From Saprospiraceae bacterium (GTDB lineage Bacteria; Bacteroidota; Bacteroidia; Chitinophagales; Saprospiraceae), in NCBI GenBank assembly GCA_016714785.1, contig JADKCC010000029.1:1-64000 (forward strand): a stretch of DNA of 64,000 nucleotides. The letters run 5' to 3'. Within the stretch, counting starts at the first letter, position 1; every line of letters begins with the position of its first letter. Shown here one piece after another: positions 7,829 through 16,635 of this stretch. Position numbers and translations under genes: made by a program. The notes beneath the pieces were generated by a model. It ran no database searches. It was not told where the DNA came from and saw only the letters and a program-made list of their open reading frames with translations.

Positions 7829-9280
7829 CTAATTCCTACAATTGCATACCTTCTTAATTGCCTTCTCCAAATCTTCATCTTTAAAATGAAGCGAATTGAA
7901 ATCACCAAGCTCAAAATAACCACTTCGTTCATCTATTCTTGTAAATGTGCTGCCACTATTATACTTCTTACCCTGTTCTTTTGTCCAATATACAATTTTT
8001 TTATCATAGAATTCATTGCATGTAAGTTTGATATGTGGTACACTAAAACCAAATAATTCTCTATATTTATTCTCTTCAACAGTATAGCATGGTTTTGCAC
8101 CAGATTGATTTTGTGAACTATTAGAACTATTGTAAGAACCAGAAGATCCACTACTACTACTATTTGTACCAGAGGAAGTCGAAGACCCACTATTGTTATA
8201 AGAACTTGAAGAAGTTGAAGTGTTTGAGCTTGATGACCAAATATTTGAAATTACATTAACAAATGCTGCGGCAGTTGCAATAGTTCCCAAAACATTATCA
8301 ATTTTATATCCCTTCGAACTGGCATCATATACGTATTTTGTATTGTCAGAATAAAAAATATCAAGATTCCCCAAATCATCATTTGAATTTTTATAAACAA
8401 TATCAATATTATTCTTTTCTATTAATTTGTATTTATATGAGCTAACGTAATAATCCTTTCCTAACATAAATACAGAACCAATGCTAAAAACGTTATTAAT
8501 TCCATAATAATTTGCTTCCTTTATCTTTACTACAATTCTGCCTTCGTCATTGTTAAATATTGAATTATTACCTTCATATCTAAAGTCAAATGCTACACCT
8601 GTATATATACCGTCTGGTTTTAATTTCTGAACATATTTAACAGAATTTGAAACATATTGAGGTAAAAGTGTTTTAAGTAAATCATCAGCTACTTTTTCTA
8701 AAACTTTGTTTGGTGGAAACTTAGTTAAATTAAGTTCAGAATAATAATAACCTTTATTTGTGTTGGTTCCATTTGAAGAACTTGTGTTAGAAGGTTTTTT
8801 ATAATAATCTAGACTGGTGGTTTTGTTATCATGCTGAAAATGTTGAGTATATGAATCTGGTAAAGTCTCTTGGGCATAAATTACGTGCTTTTGAGAAATT
8901 CGTGAATCCTGTGGTGAAATTAATCTGCACTCATTACTGTATCTAGCAATTGTAAATGGACCAAAATAATGGCTTTGAGAGGTTGAACCTTTAAGTTCAT
9001 AAATTAGTTGCTTCTGGAATTCCAATTCAAATCCACTGTTATTTATTTTTATAACTTTTGCAACTGGGTTTCCTAATTTAAAACTAAAGTTAGAAGCTGG
9101 TTTTATTTCAAAGCTATTGATTGTATAGTTTGCAAATTCTTTAGAAATTTCTACCCAATCTCCAACTTTAACCTTATTATAATCTCTATCGTATGTAGTG
9201 TTTTGTGCAATTACTAAGCTAGAATTAAGTAATCCCAAAACAATAAAAATTAAGCTTCGAATAACTAATTGTGATTTCAT
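7829..9280 (-). CDS. Secreted protein with Ser/Asn-rich linker, unknown family
   Basis: 483 residues. A signal peptide (LIFIVLGLLNSSLVIAQ) is followed by a beta-rich N-terminal half, a strongly low-complexity Ser/Asn/Gly linker at about residues 350-400, and a compact C-terminal domain with several cysteines (KPCYTVEENKYRELFGF ... LTCNEFY ... KVCNCRN). The C-terminal part resembles small peptidoglycan- or surface-anchored modules, but no family is recognised. It lies alone between two attC-like sites, so it is probably a cassette gene. Periplasmic or surface location is inferred. Confidence 0.8.
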   Translation of the reverse strand: MKSQLVIRSLIFIVLGLLNSSLVIAQNTTYDRDYNKVKVGDWVEISKEFANYTINSFEIKPASNFSFKLGNPVAKVIKINNSGFELEFQKQLIYELKGSTSQSHYFGPFTIARYSNECRLISPQDSRISQKHVIYAQETLPDSYTQHFQHDNKTTSLDYYKKPSNTSSSNGTNTNKGYYYSELNLTKFPPNKVLEKVADDLLKTLLPQYVSNSVKYVQKLKPDGIYTGVAFDFRYEGNNSIFNNDEGRIVVKIKEANYYGINNVFSIGSVFMLGKDYYVSSYKYKLIEKNNIDIVYKNSNDDLGNLDIFYSDNTKYVYDASSKGYKIDNVLGTIATAAAFVNVISNIWSSSSNTSTSSSSYNNSGSSTSSGTNSSSSGSSGSYNSSNSSQNQSGAKPCYTVEENKYRELFGFSVPHIKLTCNEFYDKKIVYWTKEQGKKYNSGSTFTRIDERSGYFELGDFNSLHFKDEDLEKAIKKVCNCRN

Positions 9281-9307
9281 CTTTTCTATTTTATTAATTT
9301 ATCATGA

Positions 9308-9375
9308 GCCATAACGGTTAGTACACCTGCCGTACGACCGATAGGGAGTATGGTCATGGTGTACATTGTTATCAC
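9308..9375 (-). other. attC-like cassette recombination site (68 bp)
   Basis: Minus strand from GTGATAAC (R'') to CGTTATGGC (R'), with arms GTACACC and GGTGTAC and inner GACC/GGTC pairing. It begins 5 bp after the stop at 9381 of the frameshifted gene and is in the same orientation as its neighbours. Confidence 0.78.
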
Positions 9376-9380
9376 CTTTT

Positions 9381-9975
9381 TTAATCTGTATCTGAAATGC
9401 AAATCATCAACATTTCATCTCTATATAGATTGATTAATAGAAATGTTAATGCATAAATCGGTTGGTAACTAAACCACCTGTTCCAAGGTTCACTGATTTT
9501 TATGTAATGATACATTTTATATCCTTCCTTTAAATTGTCATCGATAAATTGTTTTGTTATTCTAATAATTTCATCATTACTCAAGTTAGAACCACTTTCC
9601 GTAACAACCACCTTCTTTAAGGATACTACACAAATCTCCTATTAAGTTGAATAAATTTCCACCTATTGCGATTGGTTGCTTCAATTCGAAGTATTCGTCA
9701 AATGGCATTAAATCCACTATAGAATTTTTCAGGTTTGAACTATTGAAGAATTCATTTGTAAATTGTTGCATTCCCATACTTCCCCAAAGCATGTCATTTT
9801 GAGCATTAATTTTCAATTTTATGATTTTGACATTTCCAAAATGCTTTTTTAGCTCATCATAAAAGTTTAATTCATCGTCAGGCTGAATTAATTTGTCTGT
9901 TAAAAAAGTTGCTTTCGCCAAATTTTCAAGCTCAACTTTCCTTCTTTCTTCTGTACTTAGGTTGCTTAGGTCCAT
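9381..9975 (-). pseudogene. Small cytoplasmic protein of unknown family, frameshifted
   Basis: Frame one (9975-9586) gives a 129-residue start MDLSNLSTEERRKVELENL ... GGNLFNLIGDLCSILKEGG; frame two (9611-9381, GTG or no start) gives SNLSNDEIIRITKQFIDD ... YQPIYALTFLLINLYRDE. Both lie in one cassette-sized interval with only one attC after them, and the fused sequence reads as a single ~195-residue alpha/beta protein, so a +1/-1 shift near 9600 is more likely than two overlapping genes. No signal peptide. The size and lone-gene context resemble immunity-type or other cassette proteins, but the family is not recognised. Confidence 0.6.
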
Positions 9976-9983
9976 ATTAATTG

Positions 9984-10048
9984 GTGATAACGGCTAGGCT
10001 ATGTGATGGATGAAGCGATAGCGAATCTGTCATCATAGCCGTTGTTAC
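9984..10048 (-). other. attC-like cassette recombination site (65 bp)
   Basis: Minus strand GTAACAAC...GCCGTTATCAC. Arms CGGCTATGATG and CATCACATAGCC...GCCG pair around a loop that contains GCTATCGC, as in the 7741-7808 site. It begins 3 bp after the stop codon of the AbiTii gene. Confidence 0.82.
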
Positions 10049-10050
10049 AT

Positions 10051-10758
10051 TCAGTTTAAGTCATCGATTTTACCCTTCGATATTATACTTTTAGTACTTA
10101 ATTTATTATCGTTCCCAGTATTTAAAATGTTTGCATCTCCTGTAATTATGTTGTTATTCATACTTTGAATTATTAATTCGTTAACTTTTGTTTTTTGAAT
10201 GATAAGGTCATCTAAATCCGTATTACCATATTTGTCATCAATTTCTAGCATCAAATCCAATAGTTTTGATCGTATTTCGGATAAAACTTGAACAATAGCA
10301 GTTTTGGGAAATTCCTTATATGCAGAAATTACTTCGAAGAAATGATTTCCCATTCTTTCATAACCTTTGGTAATCATACTGCATATTTCAGCTGGTAAGT
10401 TCTCTTCTAATACTCCAGACTTGTCCGCATCTAAATATGATTCTAAAGATTCGACACTCATGTTCAATTTTGCCTTATTCATGTATTCTGCCAATTTTGA
10501 AGGAAGTACACTTGCCACTAGTGGAGCATTATTATAAACTTGATATCCATTTTTATAGACTCCTTTTAATTGAGCTGCTACAATTCTATACTTTGGAAGT
10601 GAATCAGTATTACTATAACCTGAAAGTTCATTATTAACCCAGAATAATAATTCTTGGTTCTTTAACTTTGATGCTAATACTTTAGTTTTTAAAATAGGGC
10701 TTGTTAAACTCTTGTCACTATCTATTAAGTCATTTATAATTTGAGCGATTAATTTCAT
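10051..10758 (-). CDS. AbiTii-domain protein (phage-defence-associated)
   Basis: 235 residues, cytoplasmic. Residues 1-75 (IINDLIDSDKSLTSPILKTK, VLASKLKNQELLFWVNNEL, GYSNTDSLPKYRIV) match the AbiTii N-terminal pattern of a helical start followed by 'A.rLkn.eL..Wv..ELnGY....LP.YR'. A helical middle follows, and a C-terminal repeat-like stretch ITGDANILNTGNDNK resembles the GN.N.V.iG tails of prokaryotic death/effector-type proteins. AbiTii is found in abortive-infection-associated genes; its activity is not established here. It lies alone in a cassette bounded by attC at 9984-10048 and a probable R' box (GTTACATT, 10784-10793). Confidence 0.7.
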   Translation of the reverse strand: MKLIAQIINDLIDSDKSLTSPILKTKVLASKLKNQELLFWVNNELSGYSNTDSLPKYRIVAAQLKGVYKNGYQVYNNAPLVASVLPSKLAEYMNKAKLNMSVESLESYLDADKSGVLEENLPAEICSMITKGYERMGNHFFEVISAYKEFPKTAIVQVLSEIRSKLLDLMLEIDDKYGNTDLDDLIIQKTKVNELIIQSMNNNIITGDANILNTGNDNKLSTKSIISKGKIDDLN

Positions 10759-11254
10759 TTTTAATTTTTCTTAATTATTGAATGTAACTTGGTGCTAGAC
10801 GCAACTCCATTTTTAAATTATCTTTACAACTCCTTGATTTACAATTCATATTAAAGTCTAACATAATACGAAAGTTTGTTAATACCATTCGTTTTTAAAC
10901 GTTTTATATACATTTGTACACGAAAACTGATAAAATAATGAAGACTATCGCACCAATCATTCATCCACCTATTTCATTACGCTTAGGCAAATATAGGATT
11001 ATTTATGCATGTTGGATAACATTATCCCTATTATTTTAATAAAATTCCTATCCCACCTAACATACCGCTTTAGTAGCTATGTCCCTGCGTTAAAAACATA
11101 ATCAACACAAAATCGCACAGGTATAATCTTTAAAACATTCTGGCAATATAACTTTTGTTATATCTATGTCAGACTTGGAGCATTACTTTGCCTTTGATCT
11201 TGGAGAGCTACATATACAGGTCTGAGTGTGGTATGCTTATTAAAACTTCCAATT
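10759..11254. other. Intergenic stretch without a supported gene
   Basis: It begins with a possible attC R' box (minus-strand AAGTTACATT, 10784-10793) that would mark the 5' edge of the AbiTii cassette, but no matching arm is clear. The rest is AT-rich with only short frames. No RNA gene or promoter was recognised. Confidence 0.3.
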
Positions 11255-11504
11255 TAGCTTCAAAAAACTTAAGCGTAGCTTCGAAACACTTAAGCGTAGC
11301 TTCGATTTACTTCGGTTTAGCTTCGATTTACTTCAGCTTAGCTTCGATTCACTTCGGTTTAGCTTCGATTCACTTCGGTTTAGCTTCGATTCACTTCGGC
11401 GTAGCTTCGATTTACTTCAGCTTAGCTTCGATTTACTTCAGCTTAGCTTCGATTTACTTCGGCGTAGCTTCGATTCACTTCGCTTAGCTTCGAAACGCTT
11501 CAAT
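11255..11504. repeat. 21-bp tandem repeat array, about 11-12 units
   Basis: Units of the form TAGCTTCGATTYACTTCRGYT repeat head to tail from 11255 (first two units diverged: TAGCTTCRAAAMACTTAAGCG) to about 11504. The period is exactly 21 bp, so the plus strand has an open frame 11155-11487 with seven-residue repeats (ASIYFGL/ASIHFGL). No start with a ribosome site, signal or known domain is evident, so this is treated as a minisatellite rather than a gene. Confidence 0.85.
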
Positions 11505-12407
11505 ATTTGCCCTGCAAAAAGGCGATTTTGATGTCCAAAAGGATAATGGTGGTCCGTTTTAAATGGCAGTGCTTATTTTTTAGCACTTAATTTCAGGAGA
11601 ATATTCTTTCATGAGAAATTGGAGATTTTGTTCTTCATTTTTACAGTTGTATATAATATTTTTCAATGTAGATTGATTTTAACTTTTTTTTCTTTTGCCC
11701 ACGCTAAAGACATGGCTGGTTATGACACAAAAGAAAGAAAAAGTCAAGGCTTTTTCAGCTTCTTAACACCAAAACATTATTACTGACATAAATAACAGAA
11801 AATTCTGATTACATGTTGCAAAATGAACAATTGCATGCAAGGGTTAATAACTGATGTTTCGGAGCTTACAAATGGATTAATGTCAACTAATTATTTAAAT
11901 TAACACAACTACTTAGGTTCTGCTGACTATGGTACAACCAATTGATAAATAATAAATTATGTCTATAATAAACAAATTAAATGCAAACCTTTTAATTGAT
12001 TTTGTCCAAAAGTCATGTACCTTGAATTGGCTTTTGCCTTATGCAGGCGGCAGATACTTTTTTGCATTGCCCAAAAAAGTAACCAAAAAAAGTCTAGTTC
12101 AAAAAAAGGTAACTGAATGGTGCAGCTTTGCTGCATTTGAGTGATACGAAATCACTCAAAAATGAAGGCACTGATTTAAACTTAAATCAGCTAAGTGTAA
12201 TGTCGTTCATTTTCGACCTGCCCATCCCTTACGGGTTCCTTCGCTTCTCGCTTTCCCCATTTCTCCCCACCCACCCGTTTCACGGTTCACTCCGTCAAAG
12301 GCTTGCCGCCTTTGGTGCTTTGCACTACACTACGTTCATTTTCTCTATTGCTTGTTTTTTGAACGATAGTCTCCGTTAAACTAACAACCAAAAATAGCAG
12401 CTGACTT
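11505..12407. repeat. Gene-free stretch with a dispersed Bacteroidota-type intergenic repeat
   Basis: From about 12040 to 12400 the sequence runs through CAGGCGGCAGATACTTTTTT, GCCCAAAAAAGTAACCAAAA and a C/T-rich block ending near TCTCCGTTAAAC. I recall similar stretches (often misannotated as short ORFs reading GGRYFFALPKKVTKKS) from many Bacteroidota genomes. The small plus-strand frames here (11959-12144, 12128-12379) are therefore not called as genes. Nothing was recognised in 11505-11950. Confidence 0.5.
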
Positions 12408-12422
12408 TTTCAGCAGACCCTA
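12408..12422. mobile_element. Solo IS end matching the IS5-like element end
   Basis: TTTCAGCAGACCCTA here is identical to the outer end at 7435-7449 of the element interrupting the hydrolase gene. No transposase remnant is visible beside it, so this is a relic end or chance match of 15 bp. Confidence 0.45.
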
Positions 12423-12480
12423 CCATACACAAAAATAGTAATAGATGAACAGCCAAAATACTTCTACAATCACTCATTTC

Positions 12481-12627
12481 AGTCCACTCTGAAAAGTCGG
12501 AAAATCAATTAAAAATCCAGAAAGGAATGAATATGAATAAACACAAGTGAAACCTACGGCACAATGAAAGAACAAAGTTAAACTCTGAAATAATGAGTCA
12601 AAATCAATGTGTTTTTCGGAGTGGACT
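12481..12627. mobile_element. 147-bp MITE with terminal inverted repeats and target duplication
   Basis: Terminal inverted repeats AGTCCACTCTGAAAAG (12481-12496) and the complement of TTTTTCGGAGTGGACT (12612-12627) match at 14 of 16 positions. Flanks CTCATTTC (12473-12480) and CTCATTTG (12628-12635) form a 7-of-8 direct duplication. There is no internal coding capacity. The insertion is exactly at the stop codon of the GNAT gene (TGA at 12629-12631 lies in the duplicated target). Confidence 0.75.
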
Positions 12628-12628
12628 C

Positions 12629-13117
12629 TCATTTGAAATTCTTATAAAGAAGTAATACCACTTTATCGTTTTCAATAATTCGATCAAAATAAAAACCTAT
12701 TTTTTCAAGTAATTTTATTGAATTTATATTTTCAGGCATTGTTGTTGCGAGTAATTTTGCATATTCATTAGTCTGAATTAGTTCTTCATAAACTTTATGA
12801 GTTGCTTCGAAGGCAAATCCTTTTTTTGAAAAATTTGGAAGAAATGCAAAACCAATGTCGTTATGTTCTAAATAGTCTCTTTTTATCAATGTAATTATTC
12901 CAACGGCAACATCTGTCTCTATAAGCCGTACTGTCCAATACGTTAGGTTTCGGTTTTCATTTATTCTTCTAATGTAGGCAATGGCATCATTCTCACTATT
13001 TATATTTCTATTCCCAATAAATTTAATCCAACCTTCTGTATTTACTAATTCAAGAATAAAAATAGCATCGTTTTCAGAAAGTGGATTAATTAAAAGTCTT
13101 TCGGTTGTAAAATTCAT
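12629..13117 (-). CDS. GNAT-family N-acetyltransferase (RimJ/RimL-like)
   Basis: 162 residues. The N-terminus TERLLINPLSENDAIFILEL is typical of the Acetyltransf_3 (RimJ/RimL) group. VGIITLIKRDYLEHNDIGFA and GKGF-like KKGFAFEATHKV supply the acetyl-CoA pocket region, followed by NINSIKLLEKIGF, the usual motif after the pyrophosphate loop. The loop reads PNFSKKGFA, slightly divergent from Q/RxxGxG/A. The substrate is unknown: protein N-termini, small amines or antibiotics are possible. The gene ends inside a MITE target duplication. Small single-gene acetyltransferases are frequent integron cassettes, but no attC is visible after it. Confidence 0.85.
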   Translation of the reverse strand: MNFTTERLLINPLSENDAIFILELVNTEGWIKFIGNRNINSENDAIAYIRRINENRNLTYWTVRLIETDVAVGIITLIKRDYLEHNDIGFAFLPNFSKKGFAFEATHKVYEELIQTNEYAKLLATTMPENINSIKLLEKIGFYFDRIIENDKVVLLLYKNFK

Positions 13118-13171
13118 TTTTTATTGATTTAATTATACAAATATATATTGCGATACTTTTGATGTCCTCCC

Positions 13172-13360
13172 CTATTCATCTATTCGTTGCTCATGGGTAC
13201 AGACTAATACTGCTCTAAAAACCAAAAACTTAGTGGTTCCAGACTTTTTATTTTGCTTTCCATATTGCTGCATCTCTTTAAAATGCTTCACTCGGGTCAT
13301 GGTTAGTGCTGCACCTACCGCGTAAATCATTGTGGTCATGAACTGGTCTTTTGCTGGCAT
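13172..13360 (-). CDS. Short ORF coupled to the MFS gene, uncertain
   Basis: 62 codons starting in an overlapping TAATG with the MFS stop, which would allow translational coupling. One hydrophobic stretch (MTTMIYAVGAALTM) is followed by basic residues. No family is recognised and coding composition is unremarkable. It could equally be a decayed downstream gene or untranslated 3' sequence. Confidence 0.25.
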   Translation of the reverse strand: MPAKDQFMTTMIYAVGAALTMTRVKHFKEMQQYGKQNKKSGTTKFLVFRAVLVCTHEQRIDE

Positions 13361-14541
13361 TAAAGATAATCTTTAGTAGTCGGCATAGGAATAGTAAGAA
13401 AGTAAATTATTACTGCTAGCGTGACGGTGGCTGTAGTGATAAATGCGGTGGTTGCACCAAATTTAAACCAAATAAGTCCGGTCAACGAACTTGCCAACAT
13501 GGTGCAAATACTTTGAAGCCCTGAAAAAGTCCCGATGGCTGTTGCTGTATCCTTTTTGTCGGTGATGTTTGAAATCCACGCTTTGGAAATGCCTTCTGTC
13601 GCAGAAGCATATATACCATAAAGAAAAAACAATCCAAAAAAGATATAGACGTTAGTGTTTGCCGACATACCAAAATAAACAGTCGCAAATAAGCCAAGAC
13701 CGATGATATAAATAGTCTTTAATCCCACTTTGTCAGCAAGCATGCCAACAGGAAATGCAAACATGGCGTAAATAAGATTGTAAAAAATATAAACTCCTAT
13801 AACCATGGTGTCATCTAGTCCTGATTGCTTAGCTTGCAGTAGTAGAAAAACGTCTGAACTGTTGAATAAGGTAAAAAGTAAAAGCCCTATTACAAGCTTT
13901 CGATATGCTGATGGGCTTGCTTTCCAATATTTTAAAAATGAAAAAAATGGCGTTCTCACTTTTACTTTATGTTCCTTTAAGCATGTGTCTTTGAGATAAA
14001 ATGATGCTATCACTGCAAATAATCCTGGAATAAATGCCATGAAAAAAAGTGTTTTATAATCTTGTGGGTAAAAATATAAGTAAAGCAAAGCCAATGATGG
14101 ACCGATAACTGCTCCTAACGTGTCCATAGAACGATGAAACCCGAAAACTTTTCCTTTTGTATCAGGTGTTGCTTCATCAGAAAGGATAGCATCTCTTGCA
14201 CCAGTCCGAATACCTTTGCCAATGCGGTCGATGGTACGCGCAAAAAATATCCAAAGTGGAAATGTAAAAATTGCCATCATTGGTTTTGAAATGGAGCTAA
14301 AAGCATAACCAATTTGCACAAAAGGAACTCTCCTACCCGATATGTCAGAAAGTTGACCAAAATAACCTTTGCTTAGTCCAGCCGTTGCTTCTGCCACACC
14401 TTCCAATATTCCAATAAGCACAATTGAAAAACCAATAGACTTTAAATAAAGAGGCATTATTGGATACAGCATTTCGCTGGCTATATCTGTAAGCAAACTC
14501 ACTACTGATAAAATCCAAACTGTTCGTGTTATATATTTCAA
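13360..14541 (-). CDS. MFS transporter (drug/metabolite efflux type)
   Basis: 393 residues with about 12 predicted membrane spans. It carries the MFS loop signature between spans 2 and 3 (GQLSDISGRRVPFV) and its echo in the second half (FPVGMLADKVGLK), plus an FARTIDRIGKGIRTGARDA motif typical of a Bacteroidota/proteobacterial MFS subgroup near the MDR-like permeases. Inner-membrane proton-coupled export is the likely role; the substrate cannot be read from sequence. It starts at MKYITRTVWILSVVSLLTD. The upstream gap of 120 bp to the broken glycosidase holds no clear promoter. Confidence 0.85.
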   Translation of the reverse strand: MKYITRTVWILSVVSLLTDIASEMLYPIMPLYLKSIGFSIVLIGILEGVAEATAGLSKGYFGQLSDISGRRVPFVQIGYAFSSISKPMMAIFTFPLWIFFARTIDRIGKGIRTGARDAILSDEATPDTKGKVFGFHRSMDTLGAVIGPSLALLYLYFYPQDYKTLFFMAFIPGLFAVIASFYLKDTCLKEHKVKVRTPFFSFLKYWKASPSAYRKLVIGLLLFTLFNSSDVFLLLQAKQSGLDDTMVIGVYIFYNLIYAMFAFPVGMLADKVGLKTIYIIGLGLFATVYFGMSANTNVYIFFGLFFLYGIYASATEGISKAWISNITDKKDTATAIGTFSGLQSICTMLASSLTGLIWFKFGATTAFITTATVTLAVIIYFLTIPMPTTKDYL

Positions 14542-14661
14542 ATTAAGTGCTTTATTGTCCGTTAAATTTTCGTGCTTTTAGAACGACTGTTATACTCACC
14601 GCTGATTTAGGATTGTCTATCCTTTCAGATTTGGTTCAATTTATCTCTCACGGAGCGCATT

Positions 14662-16247
14662 TTATAATTTTTTTATGAATTTGGGTTTGTCTTTTATACC
14701 TACAAAATATAGTCCGTTTGGCAAATCGGAAATATCTATTTGTGATGTTTGTAATGTTTGATGTACAGAAAATTCTTTAAGTAATATCCCCATTGAATTA
14801 AAAATTTGAATTTGTCCTTTGGTGCTTTGATTGTCGAAAAATCTAATTGTCAGGGTTTCCGGTGGAAGGGTTGGGAAAATGTGAAACATCGGTCTATGTT
14901 CATATTCAAAATGGTCAGTATTAGAAACAAGACTAGTATCACTAGGATTTACGTAAATTATATAAACATCTCCATCAACAAAGTCATTAATAAAAATACT
15001 TGTAGAGTCTCCAGTAAAAGATACTGCGCTAAATAAAACAGTTACAGGAGAATTTAACGGAATAGCATAAGGAACATTCGTGCTTGGAATACGCTGAATG
15101 GCAATTGGCATTGTACAGCTTGAACAATATGGATAATTATTGATTTTAATTTCAACATTTGCGCAATCATTGTGCCAACCTAAATTAGGGTTGTCATATC
15201 TACCAACCATAATTTTTATTTCTTGAGTTATGTTTTCTTTGCTTGCCAACGCAACTGTTTTTAAATGAGAAGAACTCGTTTGGATGCGCATATTATTTAA
15301 TTCAGCATAAGCACGATGAACCCAATAATTTGGTTGAGGCGTTAAATTGTCATACATAAAAAGCCCATTTAAACCAACTTCGCAATTCGACCAAAATTTA
15401 TTACCATCTGTTTCGTTCCAACAACCATGCGAAACCCATTCAACTTTTGACTTTTCAAAGTAATATAACCAACCAACATTCCAACCTGGTACTGTGTGAT
15501 TGGTGGGTCCAGCATATCCGGAATTAATATATCAAGATTGCCAATCCAAGGGCGGACTGCTAAAGAATCTCGGACTTGTTTGACATGAAGGAACGTCATG
15601 TGGGTTGCAGAACTCGTGCCAGGAAACACCTGAAACGCTTGAACCAGCTGCATACAATCTATCTAAAATTGTAATATTGAATTTACATTAAAATTGCATC
15701 TACCAAAGCCAAACTCAGGACCAATGATTTTAGCATTTGGTATAATGTCAGTTAAAATACTATCAGTTCTTCGATACATTTCTATCCATTGGCCATAAGT
15801 GCCTGTCCAATAATTGTCAGGTTCTCCCCAAACATCCCAATAGTCTATTTGTTCATTATTAGTTACTGAATTATTGGCGATAATAGTGACCAAATTGTCC
15901 CAATCCACCCAATTTCCTATCCAAGGTTTACTTAAATTTTGAGAAGGTATTTGATTGACAATCATATATAGATTGTTAATATTAACCGTAATTTTGGGAT
16001 TAAATCTTTTTGTATTTTGATAACCACTTCCAGCCAAAAAATATGCGCCAATACGCCAAAAAGCAGGTTTCAATTTAGCCACTTTGACAGAGTCTAAATA
16101 TTCGGAACCACCATGTATAAAACCTTGCATTAACTTTGTCTCGCTGCTTAAAGTTTGGTTCGCAAAGATTGTTATTTTCTCCTGAGAAAATATGTTGATG
16201 TAAAGCAATAATATTAAGAGTATGCTTATTGATTGATTGATTTTCAT
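14662..16247 (-). pseudogene. Secreted GH39-like glycosidase with T9SS type A domain, broken
   Basis: Three open pieces rebuild one protein of about 525 residues. The N-part (16247-15663) has a signal peptide (ISILLILLLYINIFSQ), 'FWRIGAYFL' and DYWDVWGEPDNYWTGTY, where WxEP is the acid/base motif of clan-A families such as GH39. After a frame change near 15665 the sequence continues ITILDRLYAAGSSVSGVSWH, meets an in-frame TGA near 15533, then runs YINSGYAGPTNH to the C-terminus. It ends in a T9SS sorting domain (QIQIFNSMGILLKEFSV, DISDLPNGLYFVGI). One shift plus one nonsense codon make it a pseudogene unless these are sequence errors. Family assignment is tentative within clan GH-A. Confidence 0.7.
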
Positions 16248-16552
16248 ACATTAAATTTCCAATAGTGCTAAGACAATTAATTATATGGAAAGAAGATCAA
16301 ATTGATATATTAAAAAATGTATCTAATCCACTGACTGCCAATCTATTTTCCTTTTACACAAAAATAAATGATCTTTATCTATTCCCCAAATTTATTTGAA
16401 TTAAAACAGCTACCAAGTATAGTTGCCTTCATAATTATATATTTTGCCATTAAAATTGGTCGTGAAGTGAAATGCTTAGGGGGAAAGGTTACGCTATGAC
16501 TTGTCCATTGATTTAATATTGTCTTTGACTTCTTTCCAAGTAGGTTTCGCTG
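16248..16552. other. Intergenic stretch, no gene supported
   Basis: AT-rich. The minus strand shows a short frame with several stops around 16440-16550, possibly gene debris, but no family is recognisable. The stretch runs into the attC-like palindrome at 16553. Confidence 0.3.
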
Positions 16553-16632
16553 ACAACTAACGGTCTAGCACTTTGCGACTGTATCGTTGATTAACCGATA
16601 TTTCGCCAAAATGCCTGTTTTCTCTCATGATT
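16553..16632 (-). other. Probable attC-like site after the WG-repeat gene
   Basis: A long imperfect palindrome: arms GCACTTTGCGA (16568-16578) and TCGCCAAAATGC, with an inner TATCG/CGATA stem. The minus strand ends with CGTTAGTTG, an R'-like box. It starts a few bases after the stop at 16636. The R'' box is weak, so this is less certain than the sites at 5106, 7741 and 9984. Confidence 0.5.
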
Positions 16633-16635
16633 CGC

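Noticed and set aside
11255..11504. 21-bp array as a CRISPR or as a coding gene (plus-strand 11155-11487)
   Set aside because: Units are head to tail with no spacers. The frame is open only because the period is a multiple of three, and no start context, signal or domain is present.
11959..12379. Short plus-strand frames encoding GGRYFFALPKKVTKKS-type peptides
   Set aside because: This is a dispersed intergenic repeat I recall as commonly misannotated in Bacteroidota; no conserved gene structure is seen.
14542..14661. Possible attC between the MFS gene and the broken glycosidase
   Set aside because: A GTATAAC box is present, but there is no complementary arm or R' box at a sensible distance.
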